From NCBI GenBank assembly GCA_002448305.1, contig DJWY01000026.1, forward strand, positions 1 to 22,993: a DNA stretch of 22,993 nt. Direction: 5' to 3'. Within the stretch, counting starts at the first letter, position 1. Each line of letters opens with the position of its first letter. The notes below the pieces were generated by a model. That model saw only the letters and a list, made by a program, of their open reading frames with translations. It was not told the origin of the DNA and searched no databases. Origin of the DNA: Selenomonadales bacterium UBA7018. GTDB lineage: Bacteria; Bacillota; Negativicutes; Selenomonadales; Selenomonadaceae. The translations under genes were made by a program, and so were the position numbers. Positions 7,183 to 14,225 of this stretch are shown here, in pieces.

Positions 7183-8103
7183 ATGAAAAATTTTTTAGCA
7201 ATGATTTTGTTGACGGCGATTTTGTTCACGGGTTGCGGCGCGGAGAGTTATGAGCGCAGTGAAAAACTAATGGGCACGGTTCTTACGCTGAAGGCTGAAG
7301 GGAAAAATTCTCAAGCCGCCGTTGATGAAAGTTTTAAACAGATAGGAGAGCTTGCGAAAACAATTTTTGCGGACATGAAAAAGATTGAGAACGCGGCGGG
7401 TGTTGATTACGTCGAAGTTTCGCCCGATGTTTATAAAATTTTGGAGACCGCGCAGAAATATTCCGAGCTGACGGACGGAGCATTTGACATTACGGTTGGC
7501 GCGGCTATCAAGTTGTGGGGTATCGGCAGTGAAAATGCGCACGTCCCGACCGACGCTGAACTTGACGCCGTAAAAAATTTGGTTGGCTATAAGCATTTGC
7601 ACCTGCGCGGCGGGAAAGTATATCTGGATAAGCGCGGCATGAAAATAACATTGGGCGGCGTGGCGAAAGGTTACGGCGTGGACATTGCGCGGAAAATTTT
7701 CGCCGAAAAGGGGATTGAGAACGGGCTGATTGATTTCGGTACGAGCACAATTTTTGCAATCGGCAAGAAGAAAATCGGAATAAAAAAACCCGACGACCCA
7801 AATAACCTTTCTGAAGTCGTCGAGCTTGAAAACTCTGCAATATCAACGTCTGGCGATTACGAGAAATTTTTTGTCGCCAACGGTCGCCGCTATCACCATA
7901 TAATTGACCCGAAAACCTGCGCGCCGACTGATAACGGCATTTCTTCAATAAGCGTTATTGTGGCGGGCGACGTTGAAAATTGCGCAATGATTGCCGATAT
8001 TTTGAGCACGTCATTTTTCGTTATGGGCAGTTCGGAAAAAATTTTGAAGTTTGATAGCCAAAGCTTAAAGCAAATTAATTCAGGACAAAATGCATACCGC
8101 TGA
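7183..8103 (+). CDS. apbE: FAD:protein FMN transferase, ApbE family lipoprotein
   Basis: Transfers FMN from FAD to a Thr or Ser of target flavoproteins (Rnf/Nqr-type subunits or extracytoplasmic reductases). The protein is 306 aa when started at ATG 7183, 5 bases after SD ggagg (7173-7177); a TTG at 7171 in the same frame falls on the SD itself. The lipoprotein signal has lipobox FTGC at Cys18, so it acts outside the membrane. Family landmarks are TDGAFDITVGAAIKLWG (97-113), ITLGGVAKGYGVD (155-167), STSGDYEKFF (221-230), HHIIDP (238-243), and D272 and T276 as the probable Mg2+ ligands. The segment after FFVMG is short, and its coding sequence overlaps the 3' end of the convergent oppF by 29 bp. 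No flavinylation target is visible in the window. Confidence 0.93.
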   Translation: MKNFLAMILLTAILFTGCGAESYERSEKLMGTVLTLKAEGKNSQAAVDESFKQIGELAKTIFADMKKIENAAGVDYVEVSPDVYKILETAQKYSELTDGAFDITVGAAIKLWGIGSENAHVPTDAELDAVKNLVGYKHLHLRGGKVYLDKRGMKITLGGVAKGYGVDIARKIFAEKGIENGLIDFGTSTIFAIGKKKIGIKKPDDPNNLSEVVELENSAISTSGDYEKFFVANGRRYHHIIDPKTCAPTDNGISSISVIVAGDVENCAMIADILSTSFFVMGSSEKILKFDSQSLKQINSGQNAYR

Positions 8104-8980
8104 CTTGATGCCACGAACATTTTTCATAGTCTACCTTGCTTGCGTCGTAGGGAATAAGGCGGCGATTTTTTTCGACAGCGGGATTAGGTTGCGGGACGGC
8201 GGACAATAAACTTTGTGTGTAGGGGTGAACGGGATTAGAAAAAATATCCTTAGTCGAGCCGGTCTCAACGAGATAGCCCTTGTGCAGGACGCCGATTCTA
8301 TCTGAAATATATTTGACCATGCTTAAATCGTGCGCGATGAAAAGGTAAGCGCATTTAGTTTCGTCTTGAATATCCTTCATGAGGTTGACGACTTGCGCTT
8401 GAATAGAAACATCAAGAGCGGAAATGCATTCGTCGGCGATAATAAGTTTAGGATTCATAACGAGGGCGCGAGCAATCCCGACGCGCTGACGTTGACCGCC
8501 GGAAAATTGCTGTGGGTATCTTTCGGCGTGAGCGGGAGAAAGTCCGACTTTCTTTAAAATGTCGCCGATAATTTGATTACGTTCCTTGAGATTGGAATAA
8601 AGTTTGAAAATATCAAGCCCTTCGCCGATAATGTCGCCGATTTTCTTACGGGGATTCAGGCTGGACATAGGGTCTTGAAAAATCATCTGCATATTTTTTC
8701 GAAGCATACGGCGCGTCTTGTTATCGAGGTCGCCGGAAATATCGCTGTAGTTGAAAATAATTTTGCCGTCGGTCGGGTCGTAAAGGCGAATGATACTGCG
8801 CCCGATAGTAGTTTTGCCAGAGCCAGATTCGCCGACAAGCCCATAAGTTTCGCCGGGATAAATTTCAAAGGAAACGTTATTGACCGCCTTGACGGTAAAC
8901 GAGCGCGAAATTTTGAAATGCTGACGGAGATTACTAACTTGAAGGAGGGGTTCATTCCTAATTCCTAATTCCTCATTCAT
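8075..8980 (-). CDS. oppF: Oligopeptide ABC transporter ATPase OppF/DppF
   Basis: ATP-hydrolysing subunit of a peptide importer, 301 aa. Walker A GESGSGKT is at 50-57, the Q-loop Gln at 102, signature FSGGQ at 159-163, Walker B LIIADE at 179-184 and the H-loop His at 217. The usual DEP after Walker B reads DEC (Cys185). The C-terminal oligopeptide-transporter tail (NPVHPYTQSLLSAVPQPNP, then YEKCSWH) fits OppF. It is last of oppBCDF: its ATG overlaps the oppD stop in ATGA. The first residues (MNEELGIRNEPL) are encoded by a heptanucleotide repeat and are not typical of the family. The 3' end overlaps the convergent apbE by 29 bp with no terminator visible. Confidence 0.93.
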   Translation of the reverse strand: MNEELGIRNEPLLQVSNLRQHFKISRSFTVKAVNNVSFEIYPGETYGLVGESGSGKTTIGRSIIRLYDPTDGKIIFNYSDISGDLDNKTRRMLRKNMQMIFQDPMSSLNPRKKIGDIIGEGLDIFKLYSNLKERNQIIGDILKKVGLSPAHAERYPQQFSGGQRQRVGIARALVMNPKLIIADECISALDVSIQAQVVNLMKDIQDETKCAYLFIAHDLSMVKYISDRIGVLHKGYLVETGSTKDIFSNPVHPYTQSLLSAVPQPNPAVEKNRRLIPYDASKVDYEKCSWHQVSGMHFVLN

Positions 8981-8981
8981 A
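8954..8981. repeat. Tandem heptanucleotide repeat at the 5' end of oppF
   Basis: Four 7-bp units follow one another on the + strand: attccta, attccta, attcctc, attcata. Read on the - strand they encode the first ~9 residues of OppF and include its start codon. The unit length is not a multiple of three, so a copy-number change would shift the frame relative to the start codon. Confidence 0.7.
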
Positions 8982-10023
8982 ATTGATTTTCCGCCGCCTT
9001 TCTAGCGCGTTGCAATCGCGATTTTAATTCTGGTGGAAGTTCGACTTTAGGCGCGTCGGGGTGCAGGAGCCAAGTTGCGGCGTAATGCGTCTCGGAAATT
9101 TTGAACATAGGCGGCTCGGCTTCCATGTCGATTTTCATAGCGAATTTATTTCTTGCGGCGAAAGCGTCGCCCTTTGGCTCGTGCAAGAGATTGGGCGGGC
9201 TACCCGGAATTGAATAAAGCCTATCGTCGTCGGTTTCCAAATCGGGCATAGCGGAGAGCAAGCCCCAAGTATACGGGTGGCGCGGGTCGTAAAAAATTTC
9301 TTCGACCGTACCAGTTTCGATAATTTTGCCCGCGTACATGACGTTGACGAAATCGGCAACTTTCGCGACAACGCCTAAATCATGTGTGATATAAATGACG
9401 GACAAGCCCATTTGCGCTTGAATATCCTTAATTAAATCCAAAATGCGTGCCTGAACGGTGACATCAAGAGCGGTGGTCGGCTCGTCGCAGATTAAAATTT
9501 TCGGTTCGCAGGAAAGGGCAATGGCAATGACGACACGTTGACGCATGCCGCCGGAAAGTTGGTGCGGATAATTTTTCATGCGCTTTTCGGCGTCGATTAT
9601 CCCGACGAGATTTAAAAGTTCGAGAGCTTTTTGTTGTGCGTCTGCTTTGGAAATTTTTTTGTGCAGGAACATAGCTTCTGTAATCTGGTCGCCGATTTGC
9701 ATAGTTGGATTTAAACTGGTCATAGGGTCTTGAAAAACCATAGCGATTTGTTGCCCGTTAATTTTCTGGCGCAATTCCTTTTTTGGCAAAGTCAACAAGT
9801 CAATCGCTTTATAAAAAATATTTCCGCTGTTAATTATGGCGTTTGAGTCGAGAAGTCCGACAACGGCTTTCATAGTGACGGATTTACCGGAGCCGCTCTC
9901 GCCGACAAGCGCGACGGTTTTTCCGGTCGGCAAATAAATATCAACGCCGCGTATCGCATGAATATTTCCGGCGTTGGTGCGAAAAGTTATATCGAGATTT
10001 TTAATTGAAAGAATATTTTCCAT
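8977..10023 (-). CDS. oppD: Oligopeptide ABC transporter ATPase OppD/DppD
   Basis: Second ATPase of the importer, 348 aa from ATG 10023. The frame could extend to 10119, but the extra 32 residues are basic, unlike the family, and lie in a repeat insertion; SD agagga sits 7 bases before ATG 10023. Walker A GESGSGKS is at 41-48, Q-loop Gln98, LSGGM 156-160, Walker B ILICDE 176-181 and His214. In the C-terminal region the four cysteines that bind a [4Fe-4S] cluster in proteobacterial DppD/OppD appear replaced (KGDAFAARNKFAMKID, then AATWLLH). From memory, this is the common form in Firmicutes. The stop overlaps the oppF start by 4 bp. The 105 bp separating it from oppC are unusual for this operon. 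Confidence 0.94.
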   Translation of the reverse strand: MENILSIKNLDITFRTNAGNIHAIRGVDIYLPTGKTVALVGESGSGKSVTMKAVVGLLDSNAIINSGNIFYKAIDLLTLPKKELRQKINGQQIAMVFQDPMTSLNPTMQIGDQITEAMFLHKKISKADAQQKALELLNLVGIIDAEKRMKNYPHQLSGGMRQRVVIAIALSCEPKILICDEPTTALDVTVQARILDLIKDIQAQMGLSVIYITHDLGVVAKVADFVNVMYAGKIIETGTVEEIFYDPRHPYTWGLLSAMPDLETDDDRLYSIPGSPPNLLHEPKGDAFAARNKFAMKIDMEAEPPMFKISETHYAATWLLHPDAPKVELPPELKSRLQRARKAAENQL

Positions 10024-10142
10024 TACATATCCTCTACTTTTGAAAAGTAGCAAACAGCGGACGCGTTTGACCGCCCGACTTATCGAACGGATTTGCCGCG
10101 CCGGTACACTACGTTGCACTTCGCTAGTTTACATATCCTCTA
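10024..10142. repeat. Repeat-like insertion between oppC and oppD flanked by 13-bp direct repeats
   Basis: The 13-mer tacatatcctcta occurs at 10024-10036 and again at 10130-10142. With one mismatch the match extends a further six bases. Between them is ~93 bp of non-coding DNA that contains the palindrome at 10034-10050 and several shorter inverted repeats. Removing one flank plus the insert would fuse the oppC stop to the oppD start as TAATG, with SD gagga just upstream, an ordinary coupled arrangement. This suggests that a small non-autonomous element inserted and duplicated its target. Confidence 0.55.
10034..10065 (+). repeat. Dispersed palindromic repeat, copy A
   Basis: Perfect inverted repeat ctactttt/aaaagtag around a single G (10034-10050), followed by caaacagcggacgcg. 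The same arrangement is found on the opposite strand at 15958-15991 with only a few differences. Confidence 0.6.
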
Positions 10143-11106
10143 ATTTTGGAGCTAATGCTTCGCGGAATCCGTCGCCAATTAAATTGAATCCGAGCATAAG
10201 AATTGCAAGGACGCATATTGGCGGCAAAATTTGATAAGGCAAAATCGTTATGTTGTTAAAGCCCGCTTCAATCAGCGAACCTATCGAACATTGCGGCAGG
10301 ACAATTCCGACGCCGACGAAACTTAAAAAAGCTTCCGTGAAAATCGCGACCGGTATCGAGAACATAACCTGCGTTATTATCGGTCCGATTGTGTTCGGCA
10401 AAATCTGCTTAAAAATTATGTGGAAACTGCCCGCGCCGAGCGTCCGACTTGCAAGAACGTATTCGCGCTCCTTTAGTTTTAAACATTCCGCCCGCGCAAT
10501 TTTACTCATGCCAATCCATTCAGTTATCAGTAGCGACGCGATAACAAGCCCAATTCCTTTCTCCATGAAAATTGCCAAAATCGAAATGATAACAAGCGTA
10601 GGAATTGAACCGGCAATTTCTATAAACCTTTGCAAAACATTATCAACGACGCCGCCGAAATAGCCCGAAATTAATCCGTAGCTCGTGCCGATAAGCATAT
10701 CAATAAAAATCGCCACGAACGCAATTATCAAGGAAACTCGCGCCCCTTGCCAAGTCCTCGTCCAAAGGTCGCGCCCCATATCGTCAGTCCCGAAAAGAAA
10801 TGTCCTGTCCGAAAAATTTTGCGCACCGTCGCCAGCAAATTGCGGCGATAAACTCTTAGCGGTGATTTCCTTGCCGCTTGAATCGGTAATGGCAACAATT
10901 TCGTCATAAGCGTAATTGCTCACGACCGGCGCGAAGAGTGCAAATAAAATTATCACAGTAACGAGAATCAATCCTGTAACCGCAAATTTATTCCGGAAAA
11001 AATGAACTGCGACGCCCTTCCAATAACCTTGCGAAGCAAAATTTTCATCAACAGTTATATCGCGGTCGGATATGAATTCAAAGTCAGCTTTTTCTGGCGC
11101 GTACAT
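10129..11106 (-). CDS. oppC: Oligopeptide ABC transporter permease OppC/DppC
   Basis: Inner-membrane channel subunit, 325 aa from ATG 11106. A GTG at 11112 overlaps the oppB stop (GTGA), but the SD aaggaaggg would abut it, whereas its spacing to ATG 11106 is about 6 bases. A cytoplasmic N-tail (~35 residues) is followed by the first membrane segment (VTGLILVTVIILFALFAPVV), a periplasmic loop ending FLFGTDDMGRDLWTR, and five further hydrophobic segments. The EAA loop reads ASRTLGAGSFHIIFKQILPN, the contact site for OppD/F. The C-terminus GFNLIGDGFREALAPKLEDM is typical of the family. It starts 2 bp after the oppB stop. Confidence 0.94.
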   Translation of the reverse strand: MYAPEKADFEFISDRDITVDENFASQGYWKGVAVHFFRNKFAVTGLILVTVIILFALFAPVVSNYAYDEIVAITDSSGKEITAKSLSPQFAGDGAQNFSDRTFLFGTDDMGRDLWTRTWQGARVSLIIAFVAIFIDMLIGTSYGLISGYFGGVVDNVLQRFIEIAGSIPTLVIISILAIFMEKGIGLVIASLLITEWIGMSKIARAECLKLKEREYVLASRTLGAGSFHIIFKQILPNTIGPIITQVMFSIPVAIFTEAFLSFVGVGIVLPQCSIGSLIEAGFNNITILPYQILPPICVLAILMLGFNLIGDGFREALAPKLEDM

Positions 11107-11108
11107 GC

Positions 11109-12050
11109 TCACCCTTCCTTTTTCGCCAATCTAATTCGCGGGTCAATTATTCCGTACAAAATATCAAGCACGAGCATTGCGCCAATATACAGCGCGGAAA
11201 AAACAATGCTCAATGCCAAAACGTAATTATAATCGACGCCCTGTCCGGCTATCGCGTCAACCATTAGTTTTCCCACGCCGTTTATCCCGTAAATTTTTTC
11301 AATAACCATTGCGCCCGTCAACAGGCTCACGACTAGCGGCGCGATAACAGTAACGATTGGAATCAGCGCATTTCGCAAAACGTGCTTGCGAATAAGTTCA
11401 AAGCCGTAAAGCCCTTTCGCCTCCGCGAGCTTGACGTAATCGCTATTCATTACTTCTATCATTTCATTTCGCGTAAAGCGTGCTATTGTCGAAATCGCAA
11501 ATAAACTAAGCGACAACGCCGGCATTATCGACGACGCCATAAAGTTTAACGGGTCGAAAAAGTACGGGAAGAACGGAATTTTATACGAGAAAAAATATTG
11601 CAGGAAAATCATAAAGACATAAGACGGAATGCATACGCCCAAAATTGAAACGAGCGTACAAAAGCCGTCCAGAAATTTTCCGCGATTTAGTGCCGCAACA
11701 ATTCCGATTGCAAGCCCGACCGCCGTTCCGAACAAAATCGATATAACGCCGATTTTAAACGAGTTCCAAAGACACGCCATTAATATTGGTTTAATCGGTG
11801 CGCCGTTGTAAAGCGAAGTTCCGTTGCCGAAACTGCCGCTTGCCAATAGCGACATATAATCGGCGAATTGCACTAAGATTGGTTTGTTTAGTCCGAGTTC
11901 TTCGCGCTTTTGCAAAATCATTTCGGCTGACATTCTCTCGACCGGGAACGGGTCACCGGGCATTATCCTTATCAGCACGAACAGCACGAAAACTATTATA
12001 AACAGCGTCAACACGGATATTAAGATTCTTTTTGCTATATATTTTTTCAT
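11109..12050 (-). CDS. oppB: Oligopeptide ABC transporter permease OppB/DppB
   Basis: First permease gene of oppBCDF, 313 aa. The N-terminus (MKKYIAKRILISVLTLFIIV, then RIMPGDPF) is canonical for OppB, so the ATG at 12050 is very probably the real start. Six membrane segments are expected; the EAA loop reads LAEAKGLYGFELIRKHVLRNALIP, and the C-terminus is LDILYGIIDPRIRLAKKEG. No SD is present in the 20 bases before the ATG. The best promoter places the transcription start only a few bases ahead of it, so initiation may be leaderless. The operon has no binding-protein gene; the tandem OppA-type lipoproteins at 2847-6182 are the likely partners. Confidence 0.94.
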   Translation of the reverse strand: MKKYIAKRILISVLTLFIIVFVLFVLIRIMPGDPFPVERMSAEMILQKREELGLNKPILVQFADYMSLLASGSFGNGTSLYNGAPIKPILMACLWNSFKIGVISILFGTAVGLAIGIVAALNRGKFLDGFCTLVSILGVCIPSYVFMIFLQYFFSYKIPFFPYFFDPLNFMASSIMPALSLSLFAISTIARFTRNEMIEVMNSDYVKLAEAKGLYGFELIRKHVLRNALIPIVTVIAPLVVSLLTGAMVIEKIYGINGVGKLMVDAIAGQGVDYNYVLALSIVFSALYIGAMLVLDILYGIIDPRIRLAKKEG

Positions 12051-12059
12051 GGTTTTTTA

Positions 12060-12088
12060 ATATTACATTGCAGAACTTTTCTTGTCAA
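12060..12088 (-). promoter_or_regulatory. Putative promoter of the oppBCDF operon
   Basis: On the - strand a consensus -35 TTGACA (12088-12083), a 17-base spacer and TAATAT (12065-12060) directly precede oppB. The predicted transcription start is near 12053, 3-4 bases before the ATG. Confidence 0.55.
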
Positions 12089-12137
12089 GAAACCTTACAA
12101 AATTTTTTCAGATTATTTAAGCGCGACTGAAATTAAA

Positions 12138-12170
12138 TTATCCCCGCCAATTTGACGGGGATTTTTCACT
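12138..12170 (-). terminator. Probable terminator of the ilvD-murB-glycosyltransferase operon
   Basis: Stem atccccg (12140-12146) pairs with cggggat (12156-12162). It lies 20 bp beyond the glycosyltransferase stop. On the - strand the hairpin is followed by aatttaattt rather than a pure T run, so termination may be partial. The better T run is on the + strand side, where no gene is read. Confidence 0.55.
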
Positions 12171-12181
12171 TGGGTAGAAAT

Positions 12182-13288
12182 TTACTGCTGTTGAAACTTC
12201 GCAAGCTCCCTTTGCAACTGCATAATTTGGAGCCGCTGAACATTAACGGTGTCAAACAAGTAGGACGCAAAAGCCGCGTCGTCAGGGTGGAATTCTTTCT
12301 TAACCAAAGGATTTAAGGAAAACGCATGAATTTGACTGTAAGCCGCCGTAATCTGCCGCCCCTGCTGAATAACTTTTTCAAAGAACCAATCTAACACAGC
12401 GTAACGATAATCAAGGTGTTCATCAAAAAATTTAAAACGATTCATAATTTTATTAAACTCATTAAAGCCGCTGTTGAAATTGCTTACCCACTTATGAAAA
12501 ATTTTTTCTAAGTTTTGTCTGTTATTCGTTACGGAATCAGCGTGCACTCTGTAAACGTAATTAATATCCGGAATGCACAAAATTTTTTCTGCCAAACACA
12601 GGCAAGCAAAATTAACAGAAATATCATCAGTGACTAACATAAATGGGAATTTAATTTGATTTGTAATCAAAAAATCGCGTCGGCAGAACATAGCCCACGT
12701 TGTCCAATGATAATCGGAATTCAGCCAAAGTTGCATTCGTTCGGCAAAATTATTCGGAGCAAAAGTCGGCTTAAGCAAGCGCGGCGAATTTGGATTGCAA
12801 ACTATGACAGGATAATTTTTTACGTTTAATAATTCTTCGGTGGAAGTAGATTTAAATTTATCTTCGTCTAAGTAAAAAAATCCGTCAGTATGAACGACAT
12901 CAGCTTGAAATTCTTCGGCAAGGGTGGAAAATTCTTCAAGCGCGGTCTTGGTAAAAAGGTCGTCACTATCAAGGAAGGAAAGATATTTTCCGCGAGCTAT
13001 TTGAATTCCAATATTGCGCGGAAAACCGGGTGTCCCGCTGTTTTCCGAAAGTTTGATAAGGTGAAGCTTTTCGCCGAAACGTTCAGCAAAATTTTTGACG
13101 ATTTCAACGCTGTTATCGGTCGAGCAATCGTCAATCACAATAACTTCAAAATCTTTCATCGTTTGGTAAAGCAAACTTTCAAGCGTCTGCGAAATGAATC
13201 GCGCCGCGTTGTACATTGGAATTATCACCGACACGAGCGGGATTTTATTGGCGACAAATTCGCGTTGACGATTTTTAGTTTTTGCCAT
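12182..13288 (-). CDS. Family 2 glycosyltransferase
   Basis: GT-A fold glycosyltransferase, 368 aa from ATG 13288. That start has SD gagga 8 bases upstream and begins 4 bp after the murB stop; an upstream in-frame extension to 13372 would overlap murB by 80 bp. The N-terminal catalytic domain reads VSVIIPMYNAARFISQTLES (19-38), IDDCSTDNS (52-60), GFPRNIGI (88-95) and LDSDD (106-110) with the acidic residues for nucleotide-sugar and metal binding. The C-terminal ~150 residues are rich in aromatic and charged residues and end in a Gln-rich helix (LQRELAKFQQQ). There is no membrane segment, so it acts at the cytoplasmic face, probably on surface polysaccharide or another envelope glycan. The acceptor and sugar are unknown. 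It is last in an operon with ilvD and murB. Confidence 0.88.
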   Translation of the reverse strand: MAKTKNRQREFVANKIPLVSVIIPMYNAARFISQTLESLLYQTMKDFEVIVIDDCSTDNSVEIVKNFAERFGEKLHLIKLSENSGTPGFPRNIGIQIARGKYLSFLDSDDLFTKTALEEFSTLAEEFQADVVHTDGFFYLDEDKFKSTSTEELLNVKNYPVIVCNPNSPRLLKPTFAPNNFAERMQLWLNSDYHWTTWAMFCRRDFLITNQIKFPFMLVTDDISVNFACLCLAEKILCIPDINYVYRVHADSVTNNRQNLEKIFHKWVSNFNSGFNEFNKIMNRFKFFDEHLDYRYAVLDWFFEKVIQQGRQITAAYSQIHAFSLNPLVKKEFHPDDAAFASYLFDTVNVQRLQIMQLQRELAKFQQQ

Positions 13289-13292
13289 TGAA

Positions 13293-14213
13293 TTATTCCT
13301 CGCCGATAATGCGGACTTCCGGCGCAAGCTCAATGCCGTAAGTTTCATTGACGCGCCGCGCAACTTCATCAATCAATTTCAAAACGTCTTGAGCGGTCGC
13401 GTGGTCGGCGTTGACGACAAAGCCAGCATGTTTTTCCGAGACCATTGCGCCGCCAATTTTCAAACCCTTTAAGCCCGCCTTATCAATCAGCGTGCCGGCA
13501 AAATTTCCTTCGGGACGTTTGAAAGTTGAACCTGCGCTAGGAAATTCAAGAGGCTGTTTACTTTCGCGTTGAGTAGTGAACTCCGCCATTTTATTTTTAA
13601 TCGCGTCTAAGTCGCCGTGTCGCAACTGCAATTCCACTTCGCAAATCGCGCAATTATTTTCCTGAAAAATGCTGTGGCGATAGCTCAAATCTAAATCGCG
13701 CTTATCAAATTCGAGAAAAGACCCGTCGCGAGTAACCGCTTTGACGTTCGATATAACATTTTTCATTTCGCTACCGTACGCGCCCGCATTCATGAAAATT
13801 GCGCCACCGATACTGCCAGGAATCCCGCAAGCAAATTCTAAGCCCGTAAGCGAATTTTCCGCCGCAAACTTTGCAACCGATTTTAATTCCGCGCCCGCGC
13901 AGGCGATAACTTTTTCCCCTTCGCAACGTATATCGCCGAAAAATTTCTCCGTGAACTTCACGACTGCGCCTCTAATCCCCTTGTCGCGAACTAAAACATT
14001 TGAGCCGTTGCCCAAAACTGTACAATCTAAACTAAATAAATCTATCAGCTTGAAAATCTTCGAGACTTCTTCTGCGCTTGACGGGAAAATCAAAACGTCC
14101 GCCACGCCGCCAATTTTAAATGTCGTGTGCTCGCTCATCGGCGCACTAAAAATAAATTGGTCTTTCCTCAAAAACTTTTCAAGTTGCATTCCAAATGATT
14201 CTTCCCAAAACAT
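13293..14213 (-). CDS. murB: UDP-N-acetylenolpyruvoylglucosamine reductase MurB
   Basis: FAD enzyme that reduces UDP-GlcNAc-enolpyruvate to UDP-MurNAc in peptidoglycan synthesis, 306 aa, length typical of type II MurB. The FAD-binding part includes TTFKIGGVAD (30-39), LGNGSNVLV (67-75) and CGIPGSIGGAIFMNAGAYG (129-147). The expected catalytic residues are R179 (SYRHSIF), S229 (AGSTFKRP) and E299 (LAPEVRIIGEE). The start is ATG 14213, with gagg close upstream; ATG 14189 (residue 9) is an alternative. The gene is 12 bp behind ilvD and 4 bp ahead of the glycosyltransferase start, so it is in the same transcript. Confidence 0.97.
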   Translation of the reverse strand: MFWEESFGMQLEKFLRKDQFIFSAPMSEHTTFKIGGVADVLIFPSSAEEVSKIFKLIDLFSLDCTVLGNGSNVLVRDKGIRGAVVKFTEKFFGDIRCEGEKVIACAGAELKSVAKFAAENSLTGLEFACGIPGSIGGAIFMNAGAYGSEMKNVISNVKAVTRDGSFLEFDKRDLDLSYRHSIFQENNCAICEVELQLRHGDLDAIKNKMAEFTTQRESKQPLEFPSAGSTFKRPEGNFAGTLIDKAGLKGLKIGGAMVSEKHAGFVVNADHATAQDVLKLIDEVARRVNETYGIELAPEVRIIGEE

Positions 14214-14225
14214 AGCCTCAACCCC

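Noticed and set aside
7508..7948. 146-codon open frame opposite apbE
   Set aside because: It is antisense to a well-supported gene, with an Arg/Ser/Gln-rich product and no SD. It is a shadow frame.
9000..9220. Loss of the four C-terminal [4Fe-4S] cysteines in OppD as a novelty
   Set aside because: From memory, the Cys-less GDAFA..RN..A.KID form is common in Firmicute OppD proteins, so it is noted in the gene entry but not treated as unusual.
10024..10119. N-terminal extension of OppD by 32 residues
   Set aside because: The extra residues are encoded by the inserted repeat. ATG 10023 has its own SD and gives the canonical family N-terminus.
13289..13372. N-terminal extension of the glycosyltransferase into murB
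   Set aside because: It would overlap murB by 80 bp. ATG 13288 has an SD and matches the start of the GT2 domain.
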